A stretch of DNA of 17,101 nucleotides, taken from NCBI GenBank assembly GCA_004561785.1, contig SFUB01000027.1, positions 1-17,101 on the forward strand, read 5' to 3'. Positions 6,309 through 13,765 of the stretch are shown piece by piece. The notes below the pieces were generated by a model. That model made no database searches. It had not been told where the DNA came from and saw only the letters and a program-made list of their open reading frames with translations. Numbering within the stretch: the stretch's first letter is position 1; the number at the start of each line of letters is the position of its first letter. This stretch comes from a bacterium. GTDB lineage: Bacteria; Bacillota_I; Bacilli_A; RFN20; CAG-826. Position numbers and translations under genes: made by a program.

Positions 6309-7916
6309 ATGAATCCAGTTGATTTAGAGAAGTATGGCATCAAAGGGGCCAAAGAAGTCATCTACAACCCCTCTTACGAATTCCTATATGAAGAGGAAAG
6401 GAAGCCGGAACTAGAAGGCTACGAGAAAGGTCAATTGACCGAGCTCGGCGCGGTCAACGTCATGACCGGCGTCTATACGGGCCGCTCCCCCAAAGACAAA
6501 TACCTGGTGGTCGATGAGAACAGCAAAGACACCGTCTGGTGGAACTCCCCCTCTTACCCCAACGACAACCATCCGATGAGCCAAGAGGTCTGGAAGGAAG
6601 TCCGTAAGCTCGCCCTTGACGAGCTTTCCGGCAAGCGCCTCTTCGTGATCGACGCCTATTGCGGGGCGAACAAGGACACCCGCATGGCGGTCCGCTTCAT
6701 CGTCGAAGTCGCTTGGCAGGCCCACTTCATCAAGAACATGTTCATCCGCCCGAGCGAGGAGGAACTCAAATCCTTCAAACCCGACTTCGTGGTCTATAAC
6801 GCCTCCAAGGCCAAGGTGACCAACTACAAGGAGCTCGGCCTCCATTCCGAGACCTGCGTCGCCTTCAACATCACCTCCAAAGAGCAAGTCATCCTCAACA
6901 CCTGGTACGGCGGCGAGATGAAGAAGGGCATGTTCTCCATGATGAACTACTTCCTGCCCCTCAAAGGCATGGCCTCCATGCACTGCTCCGCGAACACCGA
7001 CAAAAACGGCGAGAACACCGCCATCTTCTTCGGCCTCTCCGGCACCGGGAAAACCACCCTCTCCACCGATCCGAAGCGCCTCCTCATCGGCGACGATGAG
7101 CACGGCTGGGACGACAACGGCGTCTTCAACTTCGAAGGCGGCTGCTACGCGAAGGTCATCAACCTCGACAAAGACAGCGAGCCCGACATCTATAACGCGA
7201 TCCGCAGGGACGCGCTTCTGGAGAACGTGACGGTCGATGAGGACGGCAAGATCGACTTCGCCGACAAGTCCGTCACCGAGAACACCCGCGTCTCCTACCC
7301 GATCTACCACATCAAGAACATCGTCAAGCCGATTTCCCACGGCCCCGCCGCGAAGAACGTCATCTTCCTCTCCGCCGACGCCTTCGGGGTGCTCCCGCCG
7401 GTCTCCATCTTGACCCCGGAGCAGACCCAGTACTACTTCCTCTCCGGCTTCACGGCCAAACTCGCCGGCACCGAGAGGGGCATCACCGAGCCCACCCCGA
7501 CCTTCTCCGCCTGCTTCGGCCAGGCCTTCTTGGAACTCCACCCGACCAAATACGCCGAGGAGCTCGTCAAGAAGATGAAGAAGTCCGGCGCGAAGGCATA
7601 TCTAGTCAACACCGGCTGGAACGGCACCGGCAAGCGCATCTCCATCAAGGATACCCGCGGCATCATCGACGCGATCCTCGATGGCTCGATCCTCAAGTCC
7701 GAGACCAAGACGATCCCCTATTTCGACTTCGAAGTCCCGACCTCCCTTCCCGGCGTCGATCCGAAGATCCTCGATCCCCGCGATACCTACGCCGATCCTT
7801 CCGTTTGGGAAAGCAAAGCAAAGGACCTCGCCTCCCGCTTCCAGAAGAACTTCGTCAAATACGAAGACAACGAGAAGGGCAAAGCCCTCGTTGCCGCCGG
7901 CCCGAAGCTCGACTGA
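6309..7916 (+). CDS. pckA: ATP-dependent phosphoenolpyruvate carboxykinase
   Basis: Interconverts PEP + CO2 + ADP and oxaloacetate + ATP. The 535-aa cytoplasmic enzyme has YTGRSPKDK (56-64, substrate Arg 59), the Mn2+ site region YGGEMKKGMFS (200-210, K206) with H225, the P-loop GLSGTGKTTLS (242-252, K248) and the second metal motif GDDEHGW (261-267). It is the ATP type by length and motif form, not the GTP type. AAAGG sits 8 bases before the ATG. It starts 35 bases after birA with no promoter or terminator visible between, so it is probably in the oad transcript. In many anaerobes this enzyme runs toward oxaloacetate, conserving ATP; that direction is inferred here. Confidence 0.97.
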   Translation: MNPVDLEKYGIKGAKEVIYNPSYEFLYEEERKPELEGYEKGQLTELGAVNVMTGVYTGRSPKDKYLVVDENSKDTVWWNSPSYPNDNHPMSQEVWKEVRKLALDELSGKRLFVIDAYCGANKDTRMAVRFIVEVAWQAHFIKNMFIRPSEEELKSFKPDFVVYNASKAKVTNYKELGLHSETCVAFNITSKEQVILNTWYGGEMKKGMFSMMNYFLPLKGMASMHCSANTDKNGENTAIFFGLSGTGKTTLSTDPKRLLIGDDEHGWDDNGVFNFEGGCYAKVINLDKDSEPDIYNAIRRDALLENVTVDEDGKIDFADKSVTENTRVSYPIYHIKNIVKPISHGPAAKNVIFLSADAFGVLPPVSILTPEQTQYYFLSGFTAKLAGTERGITEPTPTFSACFGQAFLELHPTKYAEELVKKMKKSGAKAYLVNTGWNGTGKRISIKDTRGIIDAILDGSILKSETKTIPYFDFEVPTSLPGVDPKILDPRDTYADPSVWESKAKDLASRFQKNFVKYEDNEKGKALVAAGPKLD

Positions 7917-7929
7917 GTCAAGAAGAGCA

Positions 7930-7958
7930 AGCGCTCCGCCTCTGACGGGGCGCTTTTC
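7930..7958 (+). terminator. Rho-independent terminator of the oad-pckA operon
   Basis: AAGCGCTCC (7930-7938) pairs with GGGGCGCTT (7948-7956), nine pairs with one T.G, a 9-nt loop, and a TTTT tail (7955-7958). It follows the pckA stop by 13 bases. Confidence 0.85.
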
Positions 7959-7960
7959 TT

Positions 7961-8283
7961 ATGCCCCAGGAACTTCATGAAAATGCCGTTGCCGCAAAAC
8001 TATTCAAAGGGAAGAGCCACGATATGGATCGAAAGAAACCTAGGTTCAAAAACTAATCCGCAAACAAGGGAATGGACTCCTCAAAATCGTCATGCGGATA
8101 CGCAAAAGAAGCAAATCTTGCCTCCTTGGCCTCGACCTTAATGCGGAAAGCAAGGAAGCCTAGGCCGAGGAGAAGGCTAGCTTCTTCAAGAAGATCATCG
8201 TCGATAAAGACGCACTCCGCCCCTTTTTATCGGGGCGAGGGATTTCTTGCTTCGCTCCCTAGCTTAGATTGGTGAAGGAAGGC
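7961..8283. other. Non-coding gap between convergent units, with possible gene remnant
   Basis: No convincing gene is present. In one plus-strand frame, 8092-8262 reads as a short peptide interrupted by TAG at 8161. The part after the TAG includes KASFFKKIIVDKDALRPFLS and uses the GC-ending codons of the neighbouring genes. It may be a decayed fragment. A GC-only 6-bp hairpin CGCCCC (8218-8223) with GGGGCG (8232-8237) lies inside it. No family was recognised. Confidence 0.25.
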
Positions 8284-8313
8284 AAAAAGAAAGCCCGTCT
8301 GTTGCAGGCGGGC
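8284..8313 (-). terminator. Terminator of the minus-strand surface-protein operon
   Basis: On the minus strand, GCCCGCCTG-CAA-CAGACGGGC forms a stem with one internal mismatch and is followed by TTTCTTTTT. It lies 21 bases beyond the stop of the 1162-aa lipoprotein. Confidence 0.75.
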
Positions 8314-8333
8314 CGTTTTCGTGGAGGGGGGGA

Positions 8334-11300
8334 TTAGGCGGCGGCGACGATCGTGGAGGCGGCGGTGACGGTGAAGGAACCGAGGGCGTTCCCTTCGGCG
8401 TCTTTCACCGAGAAGGCGGAGTCCTTCGCGGAGATGTCGTCCCCCGCGGTGAATTCGACGGTCGCGTTCAGATAGACCTTCGAGCCCTTGACGACGCAGT
8501 AGATGCGGTTGGTGCCTTCGAGGATCGAGAGGATCTTGACTTCGTTTTCGCCGTTATTTGCAGCGTTATAGCCGGAGGTTTTGGCTTCTTTGTAGCCTAC
8601 CGCGGAGCCGCTATATTTGGTGTTGCTGGAAGCGAACCATTCCTCGCCCGCGCAATAGGCGTAGATGCGTTCTCCGTCGGTGTAGCCGTCGGTCGTCGCT
8701 CCTTGATAGGTGAACTGGAGGTGGAAGATTCCTTTCTCCTCCGCGGCTTCTTTGACGTTTACTCCGTTCCGGAAGACGCTCTCGCCGCTGGTGATGCCAT
8801 ATTCATCGATGGACATTTTCCAGTAGGAAGATTTTCCGGATATCCCTCCGTTGAACTGTTTGTTGACGTAGGGCTTGCCTTCGAGGGCGGCTTTCGCCTT
8901 CTCGGCGGCAAGGGTGATTTCGGAGCCGTCGGAAGAGCTGACCTGGAAGAATACGGCCGTGTTCGCTTCGAGGGTCAAGGTGCCTTCGCCGGAGATCACG
9001 TCGCTAGCATTGGCGGTAGCGATGTATTGATAGTTCAGCTTGGAGAGCTTCGCCGTGGCGCCTTCTTTGGCGGAGACGGCGATGCTATAGATCGCCTTGG
9101 CACTCGGCTTGACGCATAGAAGCGCGCCATCAGGCAAAGTCGCGGTCGCATCGAGCGCGGACTTTTCCTCAACAACCGCGATGTTGCTCAGATGGGCGGA
9201 AGAACTCCAGGTTCCGCTGTCGACGACGTCGGCGGAGAGGATGTGGGTCCCGCTTTCGGTGGCCGTTAAGGTGATATCGCCATAATCGCGGTAGGCGCTG
9301 GAGAAGATTTTCCCGCTAGAGAGGGTTGCTTCCGAGGGGGAGGTAACTTTGTAGGCGCAGCCGGGCTTGGAGCTCGAAGAGGAGCTTGCGTATCTCCAGC
9401 CGATCAGATGGTAGGTCTTGCCCGCTTCAAGATTGAAGGAGAAGTAACGGGTCTTGGCCTTCATGTCGGAGATCGTTTCCTTGTTGCCCAAGGTCCCTTC
9501 GACCGGGTTGTCCGCGGAGAGCCCGGCGGGCAGGTCGCTAAGGAGGATGCTCACCCCGTCGCCTTCTTCGAAGGTGGAGAGGTGATCCGAAGAGAGCTCG
9601 ATGAGGTAGTTCTTGCCGACGGTGAGCCCGGTGAGCAAGGATTCGGTGCTCGCGCCGCTTAAGGTGAGGCTTGCAACGTTAGAGCCCGTCGAAGGATCGT
9701 AGACCTTCGCGTAAGCCCTCACGGAGTGAGCGCCGAGCTGAGCGAGCTTGAGGCTGTATCCGGTCTGCTCCGCCTGGAACTTATAGAGGGTCGGGATGTA
9801 ATCCTGGTGGGCTTTGTTGCCGACATAAGAAGCGGCGGTGCCTTTGGTTAGGGCGGTGGCTTCCGCTTCGACGTCGCCTTCCTGGGTCCAAGTGGACAGG
9901 GTGATATCGCCATAGACGGTCCTGCTGGAGCTCATGATCGCGTAGGCGGCGACTTGGAGGTAGATGGTCTCGCCTTTGGAAAGCAGCACATTCACCTGAT
10001 AGGCGTCTTGGCCGTTGGCATCCGATTTGTAGGGGGCTGAGCGGTTTACCGTGATCCTATCGGAGAAGGCGGAATCGCGGAAGAGATAGAGGTTGGTGTC
10101 GTAAGTATTCCTGTCGTTAGGCGAATCCGCGGCTTTGACAAAGTCGGTAATCTCGAAGTAGTAGTAATCGCTGCCTTCTTTGTCGGCGGTGAAGGTGAAG
10201 TAGTTGCTCGGGGTTGCTTCCGAAGTCGTGAAGGTGAAGGTCTCGTTCCTCTGGAGCGCCTTCGGGTTGGACAGGATCTCGCCCGCGGCGGCCGTTTCGT
10301 ATTTGGCGTAGAGGTTCACATCGTCTGTGCCCAAAACCAAGGGGAACTCGGCTTTGTTGGCGAAGGCTTCGTCAAGGTACCAGCCGGTGAATTTCTTGCC
10401 GGAAAGCGGGGTGGGATTGCCGGGGTTTCCAAGTTTGCGGCCTTGGCCGAAGGTTTCCACGGCCACGTCGCCGGTCTTGTCTATGCCGTCCATAGGCAAA
10501 GTCCCCTCGCCGATATGGTAGTTGACGGTGATCGTGGCGGTGTCGGAGCAGACGTAATTCTCGACGTCCCCGAAGTCGGAATTGGGGCTTGCGGCGAGCA
10601 AAGCGGCCCTTTCCTCTTCGGTCTTCTTCCACTCGATCTCGAAGGGAAGGGTGGCTTTTTGCGCTCCGCCGAAGAGCTTTTTGTTCGGCAGGGCCTCAAC
10701 GTTCGGTCCGACCGTGACTTTGTCGAGGGCCCAAGAGATTAAGCCATAGGAGGAACTGTCAGCCTCTTTAAATTCGTCCTCGGGGGTCAAATTCCTGGCG
10801 TTCCAGATGAGCCTCTTGAGGCCGCAGGTATAATCGTAGTAGCTGCTCGACTTATATCCGAACGCGTTCTTGCCGATGTAGGTAAGGCTCTCGGGGAGGG
10901 TGATTTCCTCCAAAGCGCTGCATTTCTCGAAGACGTAGGGGCCGAAGGAGCGGATGGTGCTCGGCAGGGTGATCTTCGTGAGCTTGGCGCAGTTGTAGAA
11001 GCCTTGGCCATCGTAGTTATAGCCGCTGAAGCTCGGGTTCCCGATGGCGACGACGGTCGCCTCTTGGATCACGTGCTTGGAGTAGGAATTGGGGGCCACG
11101 TAGACCTTTTCGGGGATCGCGACTTCGGTCAAGGAAGTCGAAGAGGCCGAGACATAGACTTCGTTGGCTTTGACGTAGTCGTTATTGGAACTGCCCACCG
11201 TGAATTTGAGGCCATTGATCTCGGTGGCTTGATGGACGAAGGAAAGCCCGTTGGCTTCGACTCTCACGCTCGAGGTGCTGCCGTTCCATTTGGTGAATCC

Positions 11301-11822
11301 GATCTCGGCGCTGATGCGGTCGGTAAGGTGGGAGGCGGGGATGTTCTTCAGAGTGTAGACGGCGTAATGGATGTCCTCGTTGAGGTCTGAGTTGGTGCCG
11401 TCCCAGGTGACGCTTGAGACGTCGCTAAGGGACTTGTAGACCTTCTCGATCGCGATGGTTTTCTCAGCCATGACCGAGTTTCCGGCTTCGTCCTTGACGG
11501 TGCGCTTGACGTACATCGAATAGATGTCGTCGATCCCGGAGACGGCGACGATGAAGCGGATGGAAATCTTCCCATCCACGCCATCGATCTTCTGGAAGCC
11601 CCAATATTGGCCGATCTTGGCCGAGACGGAGGAACTCGCGGCGTTCTTCCTGAGATTCACCGCGACGCCGATCTCATCTTGCTCGCCTTCCTCGTCCACG
11701 AGGATCGAGCTGCCGATGACGTCCTTATCGCTCTCTTCGCCCTTAGGCAAAGAAGAGCAACCCGCGAGGCCTAGCAAGGCCGCGAGGGAAAGGACGAGCA
11801 ATTTGCTGGATTTGTTTTTCAT
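8334..11822 (-). CDS. Large mosaic surface lipoprotein (BspA LRR + InlB-type repeat)
   Basis: Predicted 1162-aa surface lipoprotein, probably for adhesion or polymer binding. The signal peptide has lipobox LAGC with Cys at 22. Residues about 225-385 carry BspA-type leucine-rich repeats (LTKITLPSTIRSFGPYVFEKC, then LEEITLPESLTYIGKNAF). Residues about 431-508 look like a Listeria-Bacteroides B-repeat, with GKKFTGWYLDEAF and a final VNLYAKYE. From 520 to 975 come three or four Ser/Thr-rich beta segments of about 110 aa, each resembling pre-peptidase-type beta-sandwiches (for example TRYFSFNLEAGKTYHLIGW). A distinct C-terminal domain covers about 985-1162. No catalytic motif or sortase signal is seen. 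AAGGAGG (11831-11837) lies 8 bases before the ATG. It starts 17 bases after the preceding minus-strand gene, so both are probably co-transcribed. Domain names beyond the LRR and B-repeat are inference. Confidence 0.88.
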   Translation of the reverse strand: MKNKSSKLLVLSLAALLGLAGCSSLPKGEESDKDVIGSSILVDEEGEQDEIGVAVNLRKNAASSSVSAKIGQYWGFQKIDGVDGKISIRFIVAVSGIDDIYSMYVKRTVKDEAGNSVMAEKTIAIEKVYKSLSDVSSVTWDGTNSDLNEDIHYAVYTLKNIPASHLTDRISAEIGFTKWNGSTSSVRVEANGLSFVHQATEINGLKFTVGSSNNDYVKANEVYVSASSTSLTEVAIPEKVYVAPNSYSKHVIQEATVVAIGNPSFSGYNYDGQGFYNCAKLTKITLPSTIRSFGPYVFEKCSALEEITLPESLTYIGKNAFGYKSSSYYDYTCGLKRLIWNARNLTPEDEFKEADSSSYGLISWALDKVTVGPNVEALPNKKLFGGAQKATLPFEIEWKKTEEERAALLAASPNSDFGDVENYVCSDTATITVNYHIGEGTLPMDGIDKTGDVAVETFGQGRKLGNPGNPTPLSGKKFTGWYLDEAFANKAEFPLVLGTDDVNLYAKYETAAAGEILSNPKALQRNETFTFTTSEATPSNYFTFTADKEGSDYYYFEITDFVKAADSPNDRNTYDTNLYLFRDSAFSDRITVNRSAPYKSDANGQDAYQVNVLLSKGETIYLQVAAYAIMSSSRTVYGDITLSTWTQEGDVEAEATALTKGTAASYVGNKAHQDYIPTLYKFQAEQTGYSLKLAQLGAHSVRAYAKVYDPSTGSNVASLTLSGASTESLLTGLTVGKNYLIELSSDHLSTFEEGDGVSILLSDLPAGLSADNPVEGTLGNKETISDMKAKTRYFSFNLEAGKTYHLIGWRYASSSSSSKPGCAYKVTSPSEATLSSGKIFSSAYRDYGDITLTATESGTHILSADVVDSGTWSSSAHLSNIAVVEEKSALDATATLPDGALLCVKPSAKAIYSIAVSAKEGATAKLSKLNYQYIATANASDVISGEGTLTLEANTAVFFQVSSSDGSEITLAAEKAKAALEGKPYVNKQFNGGISGKSSYWKMSIDEYGITSGESVFRNGVNVKEAAEEKGIFHLQFTYQGATTDGYTDGERIYAYCAGEEWFASSNTKYSGSAVGYKEAKTSGYNAANNGENEVKILSILEGTNRIYCVVKGSKVYLNATVEFTAGDDISAKDSAFSVKDAEGNALGSFTVTAASTIVAAA

Positions 11823-11839
11823 GTTCGCTTCCTCCTTCG

Positions 11840-13261
11840 TTATTCGCCGAATTCCTCGCCGATGCCGTCGCCGGCTTCTCCGCCGGTGGCGACGCCGGTG
11901 CCAAGGCTTGCCTCCACTCCGAGGCTTTCGATGCCTTCAAAGGAATAGGTGTCGGAATCGCTGTAGGAGTAGGAGGGGGAAGAGTTGTACTTCCCACCCA
12001 TGGTGACGGTTTGGATCGCTCCGGTCGCTGCGTCGACCACAAGCCTAGCGCGGAGGTAGGACCAAGAAGTGTTGGTCACGGCGCAGGTGGCGCCCAAGGT
12101 GGCGACGAAGCCGTCGCCTTTGTTAAGCTGCCCTTCCGCGTCGAAGGTCAATTTGCCTTCGCTCAAGGAAACAAATTTCCAAGTTTCTAAGCCAAGAAGG
12201 GTCTTGAGGTTCCACTTGGCGAAGCTGAAACCCTCCTGGGCGTCGGAGAGGCGGTATTTCCACTCTCCGCCGAGGCGGTGGAGCGCATAGGTCGTGCCCT
12301 CGATGACGAGGTAGCCATAGCATTTGGAATCGACTTTGCCTTGGATCCCGACGACGCCTTCGCCATCGACGAAGGACATCTCGTAATGGCCACCGTCGTA
12401 TTCGGCGCTGAAGCGGTACCCGTTCTCATGCTCAATGAGAGAGAGGTCCAAAGCGCGGGTGAAGCTCGTCCCGGAAACGGCGAGGGATTTCTCGTTGAAG
12501 GTCCCTTTGAGCAAAAGTGCTTTGCCGTCCAAAGCCGAGGGAACATCCAAAGAGGTTTTGCCATCCGCGGTGGACAGCGTATAGCCTTCTTCGGCTTTCG
12601 CGAAATAGGCTTTTCCGAGGCTTTCCCCGCCGAGGTAGAGGTCCGCGTTTTTGGCTCCGTTCAGGCGGATCCCGAGTTTGGACCCGGAGACGGTCGCCTC
12701 GTAATAGCCCTTCCCGGCGATGAGCCCGGCGTAGGAATCCTTCGATTCACTGGAGACGCTCGAGCAGTTGAAGCGGAGGGAGAGGCTATCCAAGACGGCC
12801 TCGGTGTCCGCTTTCAAAAGGAAATAGTCGGGAAGATCGCCCTCGAAGGCAAAGGCGACCCCGCTTTCGATGGGGGACTCGCGGAGAAGGCTATCGGCCT
12901 CCCAGCCCCATTCGACGGAGAGTTCAGCCCCTGCGGAGAAGGTGACCTCCAGGCTCTTGATCTGGTGGATGATGGTGGAATTGCCTAGCTTCGCCCCTTT
13001 GGCGAGTTTGGCGTAGGCCCCTTCCTGAGCGCTCAGTCCGGAGCTAATGAATTCGAACGAATTTCCAAGCTTGGACTGGACGTTCTGCTTTTCCCCCGCG
13101 ACGAAGGCGTTCTCTTCTTGGGAAAGATCGATCCCCCAAGTGACCTCCGCGCCGAGGGCCGGGATGATGCCCGCTTTCGCGCCGGAAATGACCGCGACGC
13201 CGCTTATAAGCAAGGCGCCTGCGCCGACCCCGGCGAGCATGATACGCGTTTTCTTGTTCAT
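11840..13261 (-). CDS. Exported protein of unknown function, partner of the large lipoprotein
   Basis: A 473-aa protein not recognised. The N-terminus is a signal peptide or anchor: MNKKTR, a hydrophobic stretch (about 8-29), then Gly-Ala-rich residues that could be cleaved after AKA or LGA. It has no lipobox Cys. The rest is beta-rich: alternating hydrophobic strands, many Gly-Tyr turns, few Cys, and the motif EVTWGIDLS at the mature start. It ends in a Gly/Glu-rich acidic tail. ATG 13261 is chosen because GAGAGG lies 5 bases upstream; a GTG at 13282 would extend it by seven residues but would put that ribosome binding site inside the gene. It lies 17 bases ahead of the large lipoprotein, suggesting a common surface role. 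Confidence 0.8.
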   Translation of the reverse strand: MNKKTRIMLAGVGAGALLISGVAVISGAKAGIIPALGAEVTWGIDLSQEENAFVAGEKQNVQSKLGNSFEFISSGLSAQEGAYAKLAKGAKLGNSTIIHQIKSLEVTFSAGAELSVEWGWEADSLLRESPIESGVAFAFEGDLPDYFLLKADTEAVLDSLSLRFNCSSVSSESKDSYAGLIAGKGYYEATVSGSKLGIRLNGAKNADLYLGGESLGKAYFAKAEEGYTLSTADGKTSLDVPSALDGKALLLKGTFNEKSLAVSGTSFTRALDLSLIEHENGYRFSAEYDGGHYEMSFVDGEGVVGIQGKVDSKCYGYLVIEGTTYALHRLGGEWKYRLSDAQEGFSFAKWNLKTLLGLETWKFVSLSEGKLTFDAEGQLNKGDGFVATLGATCAVTNTSWSYLRARLVVDAATGAIQTVTMGGKYNSSPSYSYSDSDTYSFEGIESLGVEASLGTGVATGGEAGDGIGEEFGE

Positions 13262-13380
13262 GTTTACCTCTCTTGTCTTCACTCAACGTGAAACTTATGT
13301 CGGAACTTTAGACGCGGAATAAAAGTAATCAAGACAAAATTTCCTTCTTCAACCGAATTTCTGATGATTTTCGCCTATAT

Positions 13381-13394
13381 CCTTATATATAAGG
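13381..13394. promoter_or_regulatory. AT-rich 14-bp palindrome in the divergent region
   Basis: CCTTATATATAAGG is a perfect 14-bp palindrome, 120 bases upstream of the minus-strand operon. CCTATAT just before it adds to an AT-rich patch in otherwise GC-rich DNA. It could be an operator or contain a -10 box. No convincing matching -35 was found. The rest of 13283-13650 shows no gene. Confidence 0.3.
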
Positions 13395-13650
13395 GGCGTA
13401 TCTTCTTTGGATGGGGTTGATCAGAAGATCTCCTAAGTCGCCTTTTGGGTCGGCAAAGAGGCTTAAAGCACAGGAAAGCAATCGCGGGGAACCGTTCGAG
13501 ATTCTAAAACCCTTTCATGCTTGAATTTCGTCAGGAAACAAGCGATTTGGTCAAAACCTGCGGTGAATGGCGCTTATCACGGCAGCGACCCCAGCGCTTG
13601 CTATCGCTCCACGAAGACATCCAATTCCCCGGAAGGGTAGGGCAAAAATA

Positions 13651-13666
13651 CTTGGTATGCACCAAG
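13651..13666. promoter_or_regulatory. Inverted repeat upstream of GH5, possible sugar-regulator operator
   Basis: CTTGGT-ATGC-ACCAAG is a perfect 6-bp inverted repeat with a 4-bp centre, 38 bases before the proposed -35 box of the GH5 gene. Its size resembles LacI/GalR-type operators, though the centre is not CG. No regulator gene is in the window. Confidence 0.35.
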
Positions 13667-13704
13667 GGCCACCGCAAGGACGGCGATTTTCTTGGCCTCC
13701 CCCG

Positions 13705-13733
13705 TTGCAGGAACCTCCCTTCCGTGCTACCTT
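13705..13733 (+). promoter_or_regulatory. Candidate promoter of the GH5 gene
   Basis: TTGCAG (13705-13710), 17-bp spacer, and TGC-TACCTT (13725-13733), an extended -10 with a weak core. It would start transcription near 13740, giving a leader of about 26 nt. The match is modest; support comes from the same TGC extension at the two other promoters proposed here. Confidence 0.35.
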
Positions 13734-13765
13734 CCCGTTATCTTAATTAGGCGATTGAAAACGTT

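Noticed and set aside
6411..7541. Long minus-strand open frame opposite pckA
   Set aside because: Gly/Val/Glu-rich antisense shadow of a highly conserved gene; no ribosome binding site or known motif.
8218..8237. GC hairpin as a terminator for the minus-strand operon
   Set aside because: The T-run lies in the loop, not after the stem on either strand. The hairpin at 8284-8313 is better placed.
12278..12988. Plus-strand open frame opposite the 473-aa exported protein
   Set aside because: Antisense shadow; the minus-strand frame has a signal peptide, ribosome binding site and operon spacing.
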